The notes below the pieces were generated by a model. That model was given only the letters and a program-made list of their open reading frames with translations, had not been told where the DNA came from and made no database searches. Shown here in pieces: positions 1-6,563 of a stretch of 12,362 bases of DNA. Source of the DNA: Ruminococcus sp. (GTDB lineage: Bacteria; Bacillota_A; Clostridia; Oscillospirales; Acutalibacteraceae); contig JAFUPE010000085.1 of NCBI GenBank assembly GCA_017481395.1, forward strand, positions 1 through 12,362. The letters run 5' to 3'. Both the position numbers and the translations under genes were made by a program. Position 1 is the stretch's first letter. The number at the start of each line of letters is the position of its first letter.

Positions 1-469
1 AATCAAGAACAGCCTTGCCTACACGGGTCATAATAGCCATATTGAGAACAACATAGATAGAGTCTGTAACCTCTAAGACAATCTGAGAAAGAGGAGAGCC
101 GATGGGACCCATGGAGGAAGGAATAATGTACATTGTTCTGCCTTTGTAACTGCCGCGAGCAATATCAAAGAGCATCTTGTAAGCTTTGTCGGGGTCCATC
201 CAGTTGTTTGTGGGGCCTGCATCCTCTTCGTTCTTAGAGCAGATAAATGTTCTGCCCTCAACACGGGCAACGTCGTTTACTGCTGTTCTGTGGAGGTAAC
301 AGCCGGGAAGCTTTTCCTCGTTAAGCTTAATCATTTCGCCTGTCTTGCAAGCCTCTGCTCTTAAAGCTTCTAACTGCTCCTCAGAGCCGTCAATCCATAC
401 TACCTCGTCGGGAGTAAGGAGAGACTTCATTTCGTCAAGCCATGCAAGAACTGATTTGTTATTTGTCAT
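1..469 (-). CDS. pckG: Phosphoenolpyruvate carboxykinase (GTP), N-terminal part, truncated by window edge
   Basis: This is the first 156 codons of a cytosolic GTP-dependent PEP carboxykinase, which interconverts oxaloacetate and PEP with GTP/GDP. In anaerobes it often runs towards oxaloacetate. The family is recognised from conserved stretches reading YLHRTAVNDVARVEGRTFIC, then EDAGPTNNWMDP, then MYIIPSSMGPIGSPLSQI followed by the TDS-YVV segment. These match the substrate-binding N-terminal domain of the GTP class and not the unrelated ATP-dependent PckA. The ATG at 469 is preceded by AAGGAG about 7 bases upstream. The full family protein is about 600 residues, so roughly three quarters lies beyond base 1, including the P-loop and metal-binding residues. 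It is transcribed from its own promoter in the 116-base gap after tsaD. Confidence 0.93.
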   Translation of the reverse strand, partial: MTNNKSVLAWLDEMKSLLTPDEVVWIDGSEEQLEALRAEACKTGEMIKLNEEKLPGCYLHRTAVNDVARVEGRTFICSKNEEDAGPTNNWMDPDKAYKMLFDIARGSYKGRTMYIIPSSMGPIGSPLSQIVLEVTDSIYVVLNMAIMTRVGKAVLD

Positions 470-503
470 GTGAAATCTCCTTCGCATAAAAATCTAAATT
501 AAA

Positions 504-520
504 GAATACAAAAAGTATTC
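504..520 (-). promoter_or_regulatory. Perfect inverted repeat at the predicted 5' end of the pckG mRNA
   Basis: GAATAC and GTATTC form a perfect 6-bp inverted repeat around a 5-base loop. It begins only two or three nucleotides after the predicted pckG start point. It could be a 5'-terminal RNA hairpin that protects the message, or a short operator just downstream of the promoter. The loop is U-rich in RNA. The symmetry is seen directly; the role is inference. Confidence 0.5.
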
Positions 521-528
521 CATATAAC

Positions 529-557
529 ACTATACCATAAGAGTTAAATAATATCAA
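529..557 (-). promoter_or_regulatory. Sigma-A-type promoter of pckG
   Basis: On the minus strand, TTGATA (557-552) and TATAGT (534-529) are separated by exactly 17 bases. Each hexamer differs from consensus at one or two positions. The start point would fall near 522-523, giving a leader of about 53 bases before the pckG ATG. No GC-rich hairpin with a U-tract is visible between the tsaD stop and this promoter, so some read-through from tsaD is possible. Confidence 0.75.
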
Positions 558-585
558 TGAACAAATTGAAACTTTTTTAAAATTT

Positions 586-1611
586 TTATCCCTGTTTTTT
601 TGTGGAATAATCTATAGGCAGTGTTGCAGTTGCATTAAGGTCAAGCTCAGCCAAATTCCCGCTTAAAAATTCATAATAAGCCTGAGAGCCTACCATAGCC
701 GCATTATCACCGCATAATTTAAGGTCCGGAATATATAAATCCATGCCCTTTTCACCGCATATTCTTTTAAGCTCTTTGCGTAAAAGCGAATTTGCCGAAA
801 CACCACCTGCGGCTACAATGGTTTTTGCACCTAAGTCTTCTGCCGCCTTGAAAAGATTATCTGTAAGACAGCCTACAACTGCCTTTCTGAAGGATGCACT
901 TACGTCTTCCTTAGAAAGGGTTATACCCTTTTGCTCAGCATTGTGAATAAGATTAATAACCGCAGTTTTAAGGCCTGAAAAGCTGAAGTCATAGGCAGAA
1001 CCCGCAACTGTGGGACGAGGCAGAGTAAAGGCATCGGGGTTACCATTTTCGGCGACCTTATCCATTTCAATTCCGCCGGGATAAGACATACCTAAGGTTC
1101 GTGCGGCTTTGTCAAAGGCTTCGCCTGCCGCATCATCTCTTGTCTGGCCTACAACTACCATATCCGTATAATCCTTAACAGCTACAATGTGGCTGTGACC
1201 GCCTGAGGCAACCAAGCATAAAAAGGGCGGTTTAAGCTGAGGACTTGTTACGTAATTGGCGGCAATATGGCTTCTTAAGTGATGCACAGGAATAAGAGGC
1301 TTACCTGTAGCAAGCGAAAGACCCTTTGCAAAGTTTACGCCTACCAGAAGTGCACCGATAAGACCGGGGGCAAAGGTTACTGCAAAGGCGTCTATGTTCT
1401 CTAAGGTACAACCCGCCTGCTTCAAAGCTTCGTCCACTACGCCCACAATTGCTTCAGCGTGACGTCGAGAGGCAATTTCAGGCACAACACCGCCGTAAAT
1501 ACGATGCTCCTCTACCTGTGAAGCTATTACCGAGGACAGCACCTTCCTGCCGTCTTCTACTACTGCGGCGGCTGTTTCGTCGCAGGATGATTCGATTGCA
1601 AGAATTTTCAT
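586..1611 (-). CDS. tsaD: tRNA N6-adenosine threonylcarbamoyltransferase TsaD
   Basis: TsaD transfers the threonylcarbamoyl group from threonylcarbamoyl-AMP to A37 of ANN-decoding tRNAs (t6A), working in the cytosol with TsaB and TsaE. The 341-residue protein has the normal family length. Visible hallmarks are the N-terminal ASKHA strand KILAIESSCDETAAA, the metal-binding histidines H111 and H115 in HLRSH, the glycine-rich LVASGGHSHIV, and the C-terminal GDNAAM that supplies the metal-binding aspartate. The reading frame can be extended to a GTG at 1620, but that codon lies inside the ribosome binding site AAGGTGAG. The ATG at 1611 is therefore chosen, giving the usual MKILAIESS start. It is the last gene of the alr-polA-ywlE-rimI-tsaD operon, 22 bases after rimI. 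Its partners tsaB and tsaE are not in the window. Confidence 0.96.
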   Translation of the reverse strand: MKILAIESSCDETAAAVVEDGRKVLSSVIASQVEEHRIYGGVVPEIASRRHAEAIVGVVDEALKQAGCTLENIDAFAVTFAPGLIGALLVGVNFAKGLSLATGKPLIPVHHLRSHIAANYVTSPQLKPPFLCLVASGGHSHIVAVKDYTDMVVVGQTRDDAAGEAFDKAARTLGMSYPGGIEMDKVAENGNPDAFTLPRPTVAGSAYDFSFSGLKTAVINLIHNAEQKGITLSKEDVSASFRKAVVGCLTDNLFKAAEDLGAKTIVAAGGVSANSLLRKELKRICGEKGMDLYIPDLKLCGDNAAMVGSQAYYEFLSGNLAELDLNATATLPIDYSTKKQG

Positions 1612-1633
1612 ATATCTCACCTTAATAATTGAT

Positions 1634-2071
1634 TTATTTAAAATTAAGAGTCAAAAGCAAGGCATCCTCAAGAGGCTCCTTGTAATAGTTTTTTCTACAT
1701 CCTACCTGAACAAAACCTAAAGCTTCATAAAGCTTAATGGCAGGTGTGTTGGAGGCTCTGACTTCAAGAGTAATAAAGGCCAAATCCATAGCTTTGCACT
1801 CACGGATAAGTTCCTTCATAAGTGCTTTTCCCATACCTCTTCGGCGGTAAGCTTCTATTACTGCCAGATTGCCCATATAGCCTTCGTCAAGCACTGTGCT
1901 TAAGCCTACGTAGCCTATGGGTATTTCGTCGTCAAACGCCATAAGAAAAACTGATTTTCCTCTTATAAGTTCACTTTCTATGCTTTGCTCAGACCAAGGG
2001 TGTACAAAGCATTTTTTCTCAATGTCTGCCGCAAAAGGAATGTCGGCGTTAGTCATTCTTCTTATTATCAT
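1634..2071 (-). CDS. rimI: Ribosomal-protein-alanine N-acetyltransferase (GNAT family)
   Basis: RimI acetylates the N-terminal alanine of ribosomal protein S18 from acetyl-CoA. The 145-residue protein is a single GNAT domain of normal RimI length. The acetyl-CoA pyrophosphate loop is R76-R-R-G79-M-G81-K. The strand LEVRASNTPAIKLYEALGF is the RimI signature and supplies E103 and Y115, which fall at the same numbers as the catalytic pair described for enteric RimI. The C-terminal NYYKEPLEDALLL is also typical. The start overlaps the stop of the preceding phosphatase gene as ATGA at 2068-2071. There is no good Shine-Dalgarno, so translation is probably coupled. A rimI next to tsaD is a common bacterial arrangement, but the usual third member, tsaB, is missing. 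Confidence 0.92.
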   Translation of the reverse strand: MIIRRMTNADIPFAADIEKKCFVHPWSEQSIESELIRGKSVFLMAFDDEIPIGYVGLSTVLDEGYMGNLAVIEAYRRRGMGKALMKELIRECKAMDLAFITLEVRASNTPAIKLYEALGFVQVGCRKNYYKEPLEDALLLTLNFK

Positions 2072-2496
2072 AATTCGCCAAATATTTCTTTTAAAGAATT
2101 CAAAATTTCATCTCGGCAGGCCTTGTAAACCAACAAGCTACCGCCATATGGGTCGGCAACTCCGCCTGAGTTTTCGTTAAGCATACGGATTTTGCCCTCG
2201 TCAATACCCATTGACTTAAGCTCGGCTACGTGCTCCTTTGTCATACCTATAATAAGGTCGAAGGAACTTAAATCAAGGTCGTAAATATCCGCACTGCGGA
2301 AAAAGTCGGACTCTATGCCTATTTCGCTCAAGGCTTCTTTTGAATTGTCATTAATCAAAAGTCCCTCAATGGTGCAAAGCCCTGCACTTTGAGCATGGGC
2401 ATCCACATCATTTTCTCTGGCAAATTTGTTAAATATAAGCTCCGCCATGGGACTGCGGCAGGTATTGCCTGTGCATACAAATAAAACTTTTTTCAT
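2068..2496 (-). CDS. ywlE: Low-molecular-weight phosphatase, probable protein-arginine phosphatase (YwlE-like)
   Basis: This 142-residue protein is an LMW phosphatase with the P-loop C8-T-G-N-T12-C-R14-S near its N-terminus and the general-acid aspartate D115 in DPYGG. The P-loop VCTGNTCRSPMAE matches Bacillus YwlE as I recall it, and the DPYGG segment runs on into a YwlE-like S-x-x-x-Y-K-x-x-R-D-E. In YwlE, the threonine at the T12 position favours phosphoarginine, where tyrosine phosphatases carry isoleucine. The likely role is therefore cytosolic removal of phosphate from arginines placed by a McsB-type kinase. That is family inference, and a tyrosine phosphatase role is the alternative. 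It starts 3 bases after the polA stop with AAAGGG upstream, and overlaps rimI by 4 bases. Confidence 0.85.
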   Translation of the reverse strand: MKKVLFVCTGNTCRSPMAELIFNKFARENDVDAHAQSAGLCTIEGLLINDNSKEALSEIGIESDFFRSADIYDLDLSSFDLIIGMTKEHVAELKSMGIDEGKIRMLNENSGGVADPYGGSLLVYKACRDEILNSLKEIFGEL

Positions 2497-2499
2497 AAA

Positions 2500-5046
2500 C
2501 TAACCCTTTGCATCATACCAAGTTTTGCCTACTGCAGCTTCAGCAACTAAAGGTACAGAAAGCTTAACGGCACTTTCCATTTCTTCCTGCAAAATCATAG
2601 CAACCTGCATTGCTTCAAACTGGGGACACTCTACAATAAGCTCATCGTGCACCTGTAAAATCAGCCTTGCAGACAAATTCTCATCTTTCAGTCGCTTGTC
2701 CACCTTAATCATAGCGATTTTTATGATATCAGCGGCAGTACCCTGAATAGGCATATTGCGGGCTACTCTTTCTCCAAAGGCACGGGTCATATGATTAGAC
2801 GCCGTAAGCTCGGGCAGGTATCTGCGTCTGCCGAAAATCGTCTCTACAAAGCCTTCGTTTTTAGCTCTTTCAATGACGTTTTTCATATAGCTGTCTATAC
2901 CCGAGTAGTGCTTTAAATAATTATCAATATAAGCCTTAGCCTCTTTATTGGTAACGCCTATATCCTTAGCCAAGGAATAGGCACCTATTCCGTAAACTAT
3001 ACCGAAGTTTACAGCCTTTGCTCTGCTTCTGTGAATTGGTGTAACCATATCTACAGGCAGTGCAAAAACCTGAGAAGCGGTGACAGTGTGTATATCCACA
3101 TTATCGGTAAAAGCTTTTACCATTTCTTTGTCATTAGCAATATCCGCAAGGACTCTTAATTCTATCTGAGAATAATCGGCATCTACAAGCACGCAGCCCT
3201 CGGCGGCTTTGAAAAACTTTCTCAGCTCTCTGCCAATCTCGGTACGAACAGGGATATTTTGCAAATTAGGTTCGGTAGAGCTTATACGGCCTGTACGGGT
3301 TTCTTTCTGATTAAAGCTTGAATGTATTCTGCCATCATCAGCTATAACCTTTAAAAGTCCGTCGCAATAGGTAGACTTTAACTTTGCGTAGGTTCTGTAC
3401 TCCAAAACGTGCTTAACTATAGGATAGCGGTCTTTTAAAGAGTCAAGCACATCAGCACTGGTAGAATAACCGCTTTTGGTTTTTTTACCTGTGGGAATCT
3501 GTAATTTTACAAAGAGAGCCTCGCCAAGCTGTTTGGGAGAATTAATATTAAACTCATAGCCTGCCTCTTTGTAAATTTCCTGCTCCATCACTTTAAGCTT
3601 CTCGTTAATAACAACACCGTAATCCTCAATACCCTTTGCATCTACCGCAAAGCCTAAATTTTCCATTCTTGCCAAAACTCGGGCAAGGGGTATTTCGATA
3701 TCGCAAAGAAGCTTTTCCTGCTCTTTTTCTTTGGTCAGATTTTTAAGCTTAAGATAAACTTCCCAAAGTGCCGCCTCATATTGAGATATGCCCTCACCCT
3801 CTATATGAGGCAAAGGAATGCTATATTCGGTGCACAGTCTTTCTATGCTGTAATCGGTAGAAGAGGGACTTAAAAGATAAGCCGCCAATGATACGTCAAA
3901 GCATATATTCTCTACCTCAAAGCCGTTTTTATCTGCATAAGAAAACAACGGCTTGCTGTCGTAAACAACCTTAGGAAGCTTTTTGTCACTGAGGATTTTC
4001 TTTAACAGTTCCTCATCCTCGCTAATGTAAGCCTTGTCCTCGGCTGAAGCCACAAAGCTTTTTATGCTGTCTCCCTCAAAAAGCACATCTATAACGCAGT
4101 CTTTAACAGGCTTTTCGAGCTTTTCCGCTTTTTTAACAACCGGTTTTTCTACTGCAGGAAGTGCTGTGGTATCAGCATCAGCCAAACCTACTTTTTCAAA
4201 AAGCTTAAAAAGCTCTAAAGATGCCATAAATCTTGCGGCACTGTCCTTATCTGCCATTTCAACCTTATAATTTTCGATATCTGTATCAATGGGAACTTCG
4301 CAATTAATTTCACCAAGCATACGGCTTAAGTAGGCGTTTTCCTTGTCCGCCTTAAGCTTGCTTCTGACGCCCTCTTTGATGTCGATTGTATCAATATTTT
4401 CGTAGATATAATCAAGATTTTCGAAACGGCTTATAAGGTCTGCGGCACCCTTTGGACCAATACCCGAGACACCGGGAATATTGTCAGAGGTATCGCCCTG
4501 AATAGCCTTAATATCAATAAGCTGACGAGGTGTAACGCCGTATTCCTCGACAATTCTCTGCTTGTCGTAAATTTCTGCAGAGGGTGTACCCTGCTTTGTA
4601 GCGGCAAAACGCACTGTGACAGTATCGCTTATAAGCTGAAAAGAGTCGCGGTCTCCTGTTGCAATAACACACTCATAGCCTTTCTTAGAGCTGTTTTTTG
4701 CAAAAGTTCCCAATATGTCGTCAGCCTCAAAGCCTTCTACAGATACAAGCTTGTAGCCTAAAAGCTTTAAAAGCTCTTTTAACGGCTCAACCTGACATCT
4801 AAGCTCCTCAGGCATACCTTTACGAGTTGCTTTGTAGCCTGAATACGCTTTATGGCGAAAAGTAGGAGCGTGCAAATCAAAAGCAATTGCAACTGCATCG
4901 GGATTTGTGTCAGCCTTTATTTTTAAAAGCATTGTAAGAAAGCCGTAAATAGCATGGGTAAACTGGCCGTCTTTTGTTGTAAGAGGTCTTATGCCGTAAA
5001 AGGCTCGGTTCATTATTGAATTTCCGTCTACTGCCAAAAGTTTCAT
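2500..5046 (-). CDS. polA: DNA polymerase I, 5'-nuclease plus polymerase; 3'-5' exonuclease domain degenerate
   Basis: This 848-residue repair and Okazaki-fragment polymerase has three parts. Residues 1-290 are the 5' flap nuclease: DGNSIMNRA, FDLHAPTFRHKAYSGYK, EADD at 107-110, TGDRD at 130-134, and the helix-hairpin-helix GVSGIGPKGA. Residues 315-440 are the exonuclease-fold domain, which lacks the D-x-E of Exo I (reads IDVLFEGD) and the Exo III aspartate. It keeps YDSK and FDVSLAAYLL, so proofreading is very probably lost, as in Taq and Bacillus Pol I. Residues 450-848 are the polymerase: motif A has D624 in DADYSQIELR, motif B has R673, K677, F681 and Y685, and motif C is H800-D-E802. A Lys/Glu-rich linker lies at about 295-315. 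The ATG overlaps the alr stop (ATGA, 5043-5046) with no clear ribosome binding site, so translation is probably coupled to alr. Confidence 0.97.
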   Translation of the reverse strand: MKLLAVDGNSIMNRAFYGIRPLTTKDGQFTHAIYGFLTMLLKIKADTNPDAVAIAFDLHAPTFRHKAYSGYKATRKGMPEELRCQVEPLKELLKLLGYKLVSVEGFEADDILGTFAKNSSKKGYECVIATGDRDSFQLISDTVTVRFAATKQGTPSAEIYDKQRIVEEYGVTPRQLIDIKAIQGDTSDNIPGVSGIGPKGAADLISRFENLDYIYENIDTIDIKEGVRSKLKADKENAYLSRMLGEINCEVPIDTDIENYKVEMADKDSAARFMASLELFKLFEKVGLADADTTALPAVEKPVVKKAEKLEKPVKDCVIDVLFEGDSIKSFVASAEDKAYISEDEELLKKILSDKKLPKVVYDSKPLFSYADKNGFEVENICFDVSLAAYLLSPSSTDYSIERLCTEYSIPLPHIEGEGISQYEAALWEVYLKLKNLTKEKEQEKLLCDIEIPLARVLARMENLGFAVDAKGIEDYGVVINEKLKVMEQEIYKEAGYEFNINSPKQLGEALFVKLQIPTGKKTKSGYSTSADVLDSLKDRYPIVKHVLEYRTYAKLKSTYCDGLLKVIADDGRIHSSFNQKETRTGRISSTEPNLQNIPVRTEIGRELRKFFKAAEGCVLVDADYSQIELRVLADIANDKEMVKAFTDNVDIHTVTASQVFALPVDMVTPIHRSRAKAVNFGIVYGIGAYSLAKDIGVTNKEAKAYIDNYLKHYSGIDSYMKNVIERAKNEGFVETIFGRRRYLPELTASNHMTRAFGERVARNMPIQGTAADIIKIAMIKVDKRLKDENLSARLILQVHDELIVECPQFEAMQVAMILQEEMESAVKLSVPLVAEAAVGKTWYDAKG

Positions 5047-6212
5047 ATTTTATACATCACATCCACTGTTTTTCCGTTTTTATGGTAATATCTGGGCACT
5101 CGTTTGGAGACTGCACAGACTATCTCGTAGTTTATAGTATTTGCAAACTCTGCCAAATCATCAGCCGTAGGGCTTTCGTCAGCACTGAAAACCGTAACCT
5201 CATCACCTATTTTTACATCAGTAACGTCGCTTACGTCGATAATGGTCTGGTCCATACATACTCTGCCTAAAATTCTGCACTTTTTACCCTTTAACAGCAT
5301 ATAGCCTTTATTTGAAAAACCTCTGAAATAACCATCGGCGTAGCCTATTGTAACCGTTGCAACAGTCATATCTTTTTCGGCTTCAAAGGTTCTGCCGTAG
5401 CTTACAGACGTACCTTTATAAATCTTCTTTACAGAGGCAACCGAGGTTTTTAAGGTCATCAAAGATTTTAAAGGCAACGCCCCCTGAAGCTTTGGTGAGG
5501 GAGCAAGTCCATATAGAATAATACCTGCCCTTACCATAGTTTTTCGCGCATTTTCATAGTCTTCTGTGCCTGCGGAATTTGCGTGATGAATTATGTCAAA
5601 CTCTATACCCTTTTCCTTTAATGCCTTTACGGTATAATCGAAAGCGGCAAGCTGTTTTTCTGTGTATTCTCTGCCCTCATCACCTTCGTCGGCTACGGAA
5701 AAGTGAGCCATTATACCTTTTGCGTTAAGTCCTTTCAGTGCACAGGCTTCAGCGATTTCATCAGTGGAGGAAAGGTCCCTGGGAAAGCTCTGGCACATAA
5801 AGCCGATACGGCTCATACCTGTGTCGATTTTAATGTGGACATCAAGCCTACCGCCTAATTCCTCGCACTTTGCAGACAAAGCCTTGGCAAAATCAAGGCT
5901 GTAAACCGCTTGGGTAATATTAAGCCTTAAAAGCCTTTCGGCATCGCTTACTGGGGTGTAGCCTAAAATGAGAATAGGAAGCTTTACGCCGTAATCTCTC
6001 AGTTCTTCGGCTTCGTCTATATTGGAGACCGCAAGAAAATCCGCACCCAAATCCTCATAAAGCTTAGCGAGCACTTTGGCACCATGACCGTAGCCATCTG
6101 CCTTGACAACACAGCAAATTTTGCTATTTCCTGCTTTCGCTTTTATTATATTAAAATTATACTCGGCAGCATTAAGGTCAACCTCTGCCCATGTACGTCT
6201 TGAAATATGCAT
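5043..6212 (-). CDS. alr: Alanine racemase, PLP-dependent
   Basis: Alr interconverts L- and D-alanine in the cytosol and supplies D-Ala for peptidoglycan. The 389-residue protein has the standard two-domain layout. The N-terminal TIM barrel carries the PLP lysine K37 in VVKADGYGHGA. Further along are KIDTGMSRIGF at about 128-138, HHANSAGT at 209-215, and MVRAGIILYGLAPSP. The C-terminal beta domain carries the catalytic tyrosine Y272 in SYGRTF and the VCMDQ motif at 318-322. The ATG at 6212 has GGAGG about 8 bases upstream, the best ribosome binding site of this operon. It is the first gene of the five-gene minus-strand operon, and a promoter lies about 60 bases ahead of it. Confidence 0.96.
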   Translation of the reverse strand: MHISRRTWAEVDLNAAEYNFNIIKAKAGNSKICCVVKADGYGHGAKVLAKLYEDLGADFLAVSNIDEAEELRDYGVKLPILILGYTPVSDAERLLRLNITQAVYSLDFAKALSAKCEELGGRLDVHIKIDTGMSRIGFMCQSFPRDLSSTDEIAEACALKGLNAKGIMAHFSVADEGDEGREYTEKQLAAFDYTVKALKEKGIEFDIIHHANSAGTEDYENARKTMVRAGIILYGLAPSPKLQGALPLKSLMTLKTSVASVKKIYKGTSVSYGRTFEAEKDMTVATVTIGYADGYFRGFSNKGYMLLKGKKCRILGRVCMDQTIIDVSDVTDVKIGDEVTVFSADESPTADDLAEFANTINYEIVCAVSKRVPRYYHKNGKTVDVMYKI

Positions 6213-6274
6213 AAACCAATCCTCCGTAAAGTGAGCACAGGCTAACCACCGATACTCAAAATTTACCTATTGTA

Positions 6275-6303
6275 ATTATATTACCAACTAAAAGATAAAT
6301 CAA
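6275..6303 (-). promoter_or_regulatory. Sigma-A-type promoter of the alr-polA-ywlE-rimI-tsaD operon
   Basis: On the minus strand TTGATT (6303-6298) and a perfect TATAAT (6280-6275) are separated by 17 bases. Start would be near 6268, leaving a leader of about 56 bases before the alr ATG. No other comparably good promoter is seen ahead of the downstream genes, which fits one transcript for all five. Confidence 0.75.
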
Positions 6304-6456
6304 TATTTTATAGATAAATTTACTTACCTATATAATGTTATTTTTCGATAAGGATTTGTTTATATAACATAAATTTTTCCTTTCTCCCCGATTTTTTTCG
6401 GTTAAGCTTAAAAATATGTGAAATTTTCCAAATTTAATTTGAAAAAACATAGCATT

Positions 6457-6478
6457 AAATGTAGACATTTCTAAATGT
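6457..6478. promoter_or_regulatory. Candidate operator: three alternating AAATGT/ACATTT half-sites over the hyd -35
   Basis: AAATGT (6457-6462), ACATTT (6465-6470) and AAATGT (6473-6478) are exact, each separated by two bases. They form two overlapping perfect palindromes with an 8-base period. The middle of the array covers the predicted -35 (6462-6467). It is upstream of the transcription start, so it should act as DNA and not as RNA. I cannot match it to a named regulator. Confidence 0.5.
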
Positions 6479-6490
6479 TTGTGATAAAAT
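6462..6490 (+). promoter_or_regulatory. Sigma-A-type promoter of the hydrogenase operon
   Basis: TAGACA (6462-6467) and TAAAAT (6485-6490) each match consensus at five of six positions and are 17 bases apart. The predicted start is at about 6497, giving a 67-base leader to hydC. Both hexamers are overlapped by symmetric operator-like sequence, which suggests repression by steric blocking. Confidence 0.72.
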
Positions 6491-6496
6491 TAACAT
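6479..6496 (+). promoter_or_regulatory. Rex-like operator overlapping the hyd -10 box
   Basis: The 18-base TTGTGATAAAATTAACAT agrees with the Rex consensus TTGTTAA-N4-TTAACAA at 11 of the 14 specified positions, with the right half better than the left. It lies directly over the -10 hexamer. Rex is the NADH/NAD+-sensing repressor of fermentative genes in Gram-positive bacteria. An NADH-linked bifurcating hydrogenase is a sensible target. The match is by eye, and AT-rich context raises the chance rate. Confidence 0.5.
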
Positions 6497-6536
6497 GTAT
6501 GTATACGACTAAAAGTCGCAGATATAAAACACATAC
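6497..6536 (+). promoter_or_regulatory. Possible nested stem-loop in the hydC leader RNA
   Basis: GTATGT (6497-6502), starting at the predicted +1, can pair with ACATAC (6531-6536). Inside it CGACT (6506-6510) pairs with AGTCG (6514-6518) over a three-base loop. The structure would close the 5' end of the transcript and leave the ribosome binding site at 6551-6556 free. Both helices are short, and no known riboswitch class is recognised. Confidence 0.35.
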
Positions 6537-6563
6537 CATATTCTTATTCAGGGAGGATAAAAA

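Larger units (their letters stand above)
6213..6563. other. Divergent intergenic region between alr and the hydrogenase operon
   Basis: These 351 AT-rich bases hold no supportable gene. They contain the alr promoter (minus), the hydC promoter (plus), and several short symmetric elements. Besides those entered separately, ATGTTAT (6335-6341) and ATAACAT (6364-6370) form a 7-bp inverted repeat over a 22-base spacer. The second arm sits in TTGTT-TATAT-AACAT (6356-6370), itself almost palindromic. CCGA/TCGG flanks a T-tract at 6388-6401. These could be operators or chance in AT-rich DNA. Confidence 0.7.

Noticed and set aside
73..270. Small minus-strand frame inside the pckG region
   Set aside because: It is out of frame with pckG, whose conserved motifs cover the same bases.
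557..585. A/T-rich stretch after tsaD as a terminator
   Set aside because: It has T- and A-runs but no GC stem on the minus strand, so no intrinsic terminator can be supported.
6356..6370. TTGTT-TATAT-AACAT as a second Rex operator
   Set aside because: The half-sites are 5 bases apart where Rex needs 8 between TTGTT and AACAA, and the site is about 100 bases from either promoter core.
6388..6401. CCGA/TCGG around a T-tract as a transcription terminator
   Set aside because: The stem is only 4 bp, the T-run is in the loop and not after the stem, and both flanking genes point away from it.
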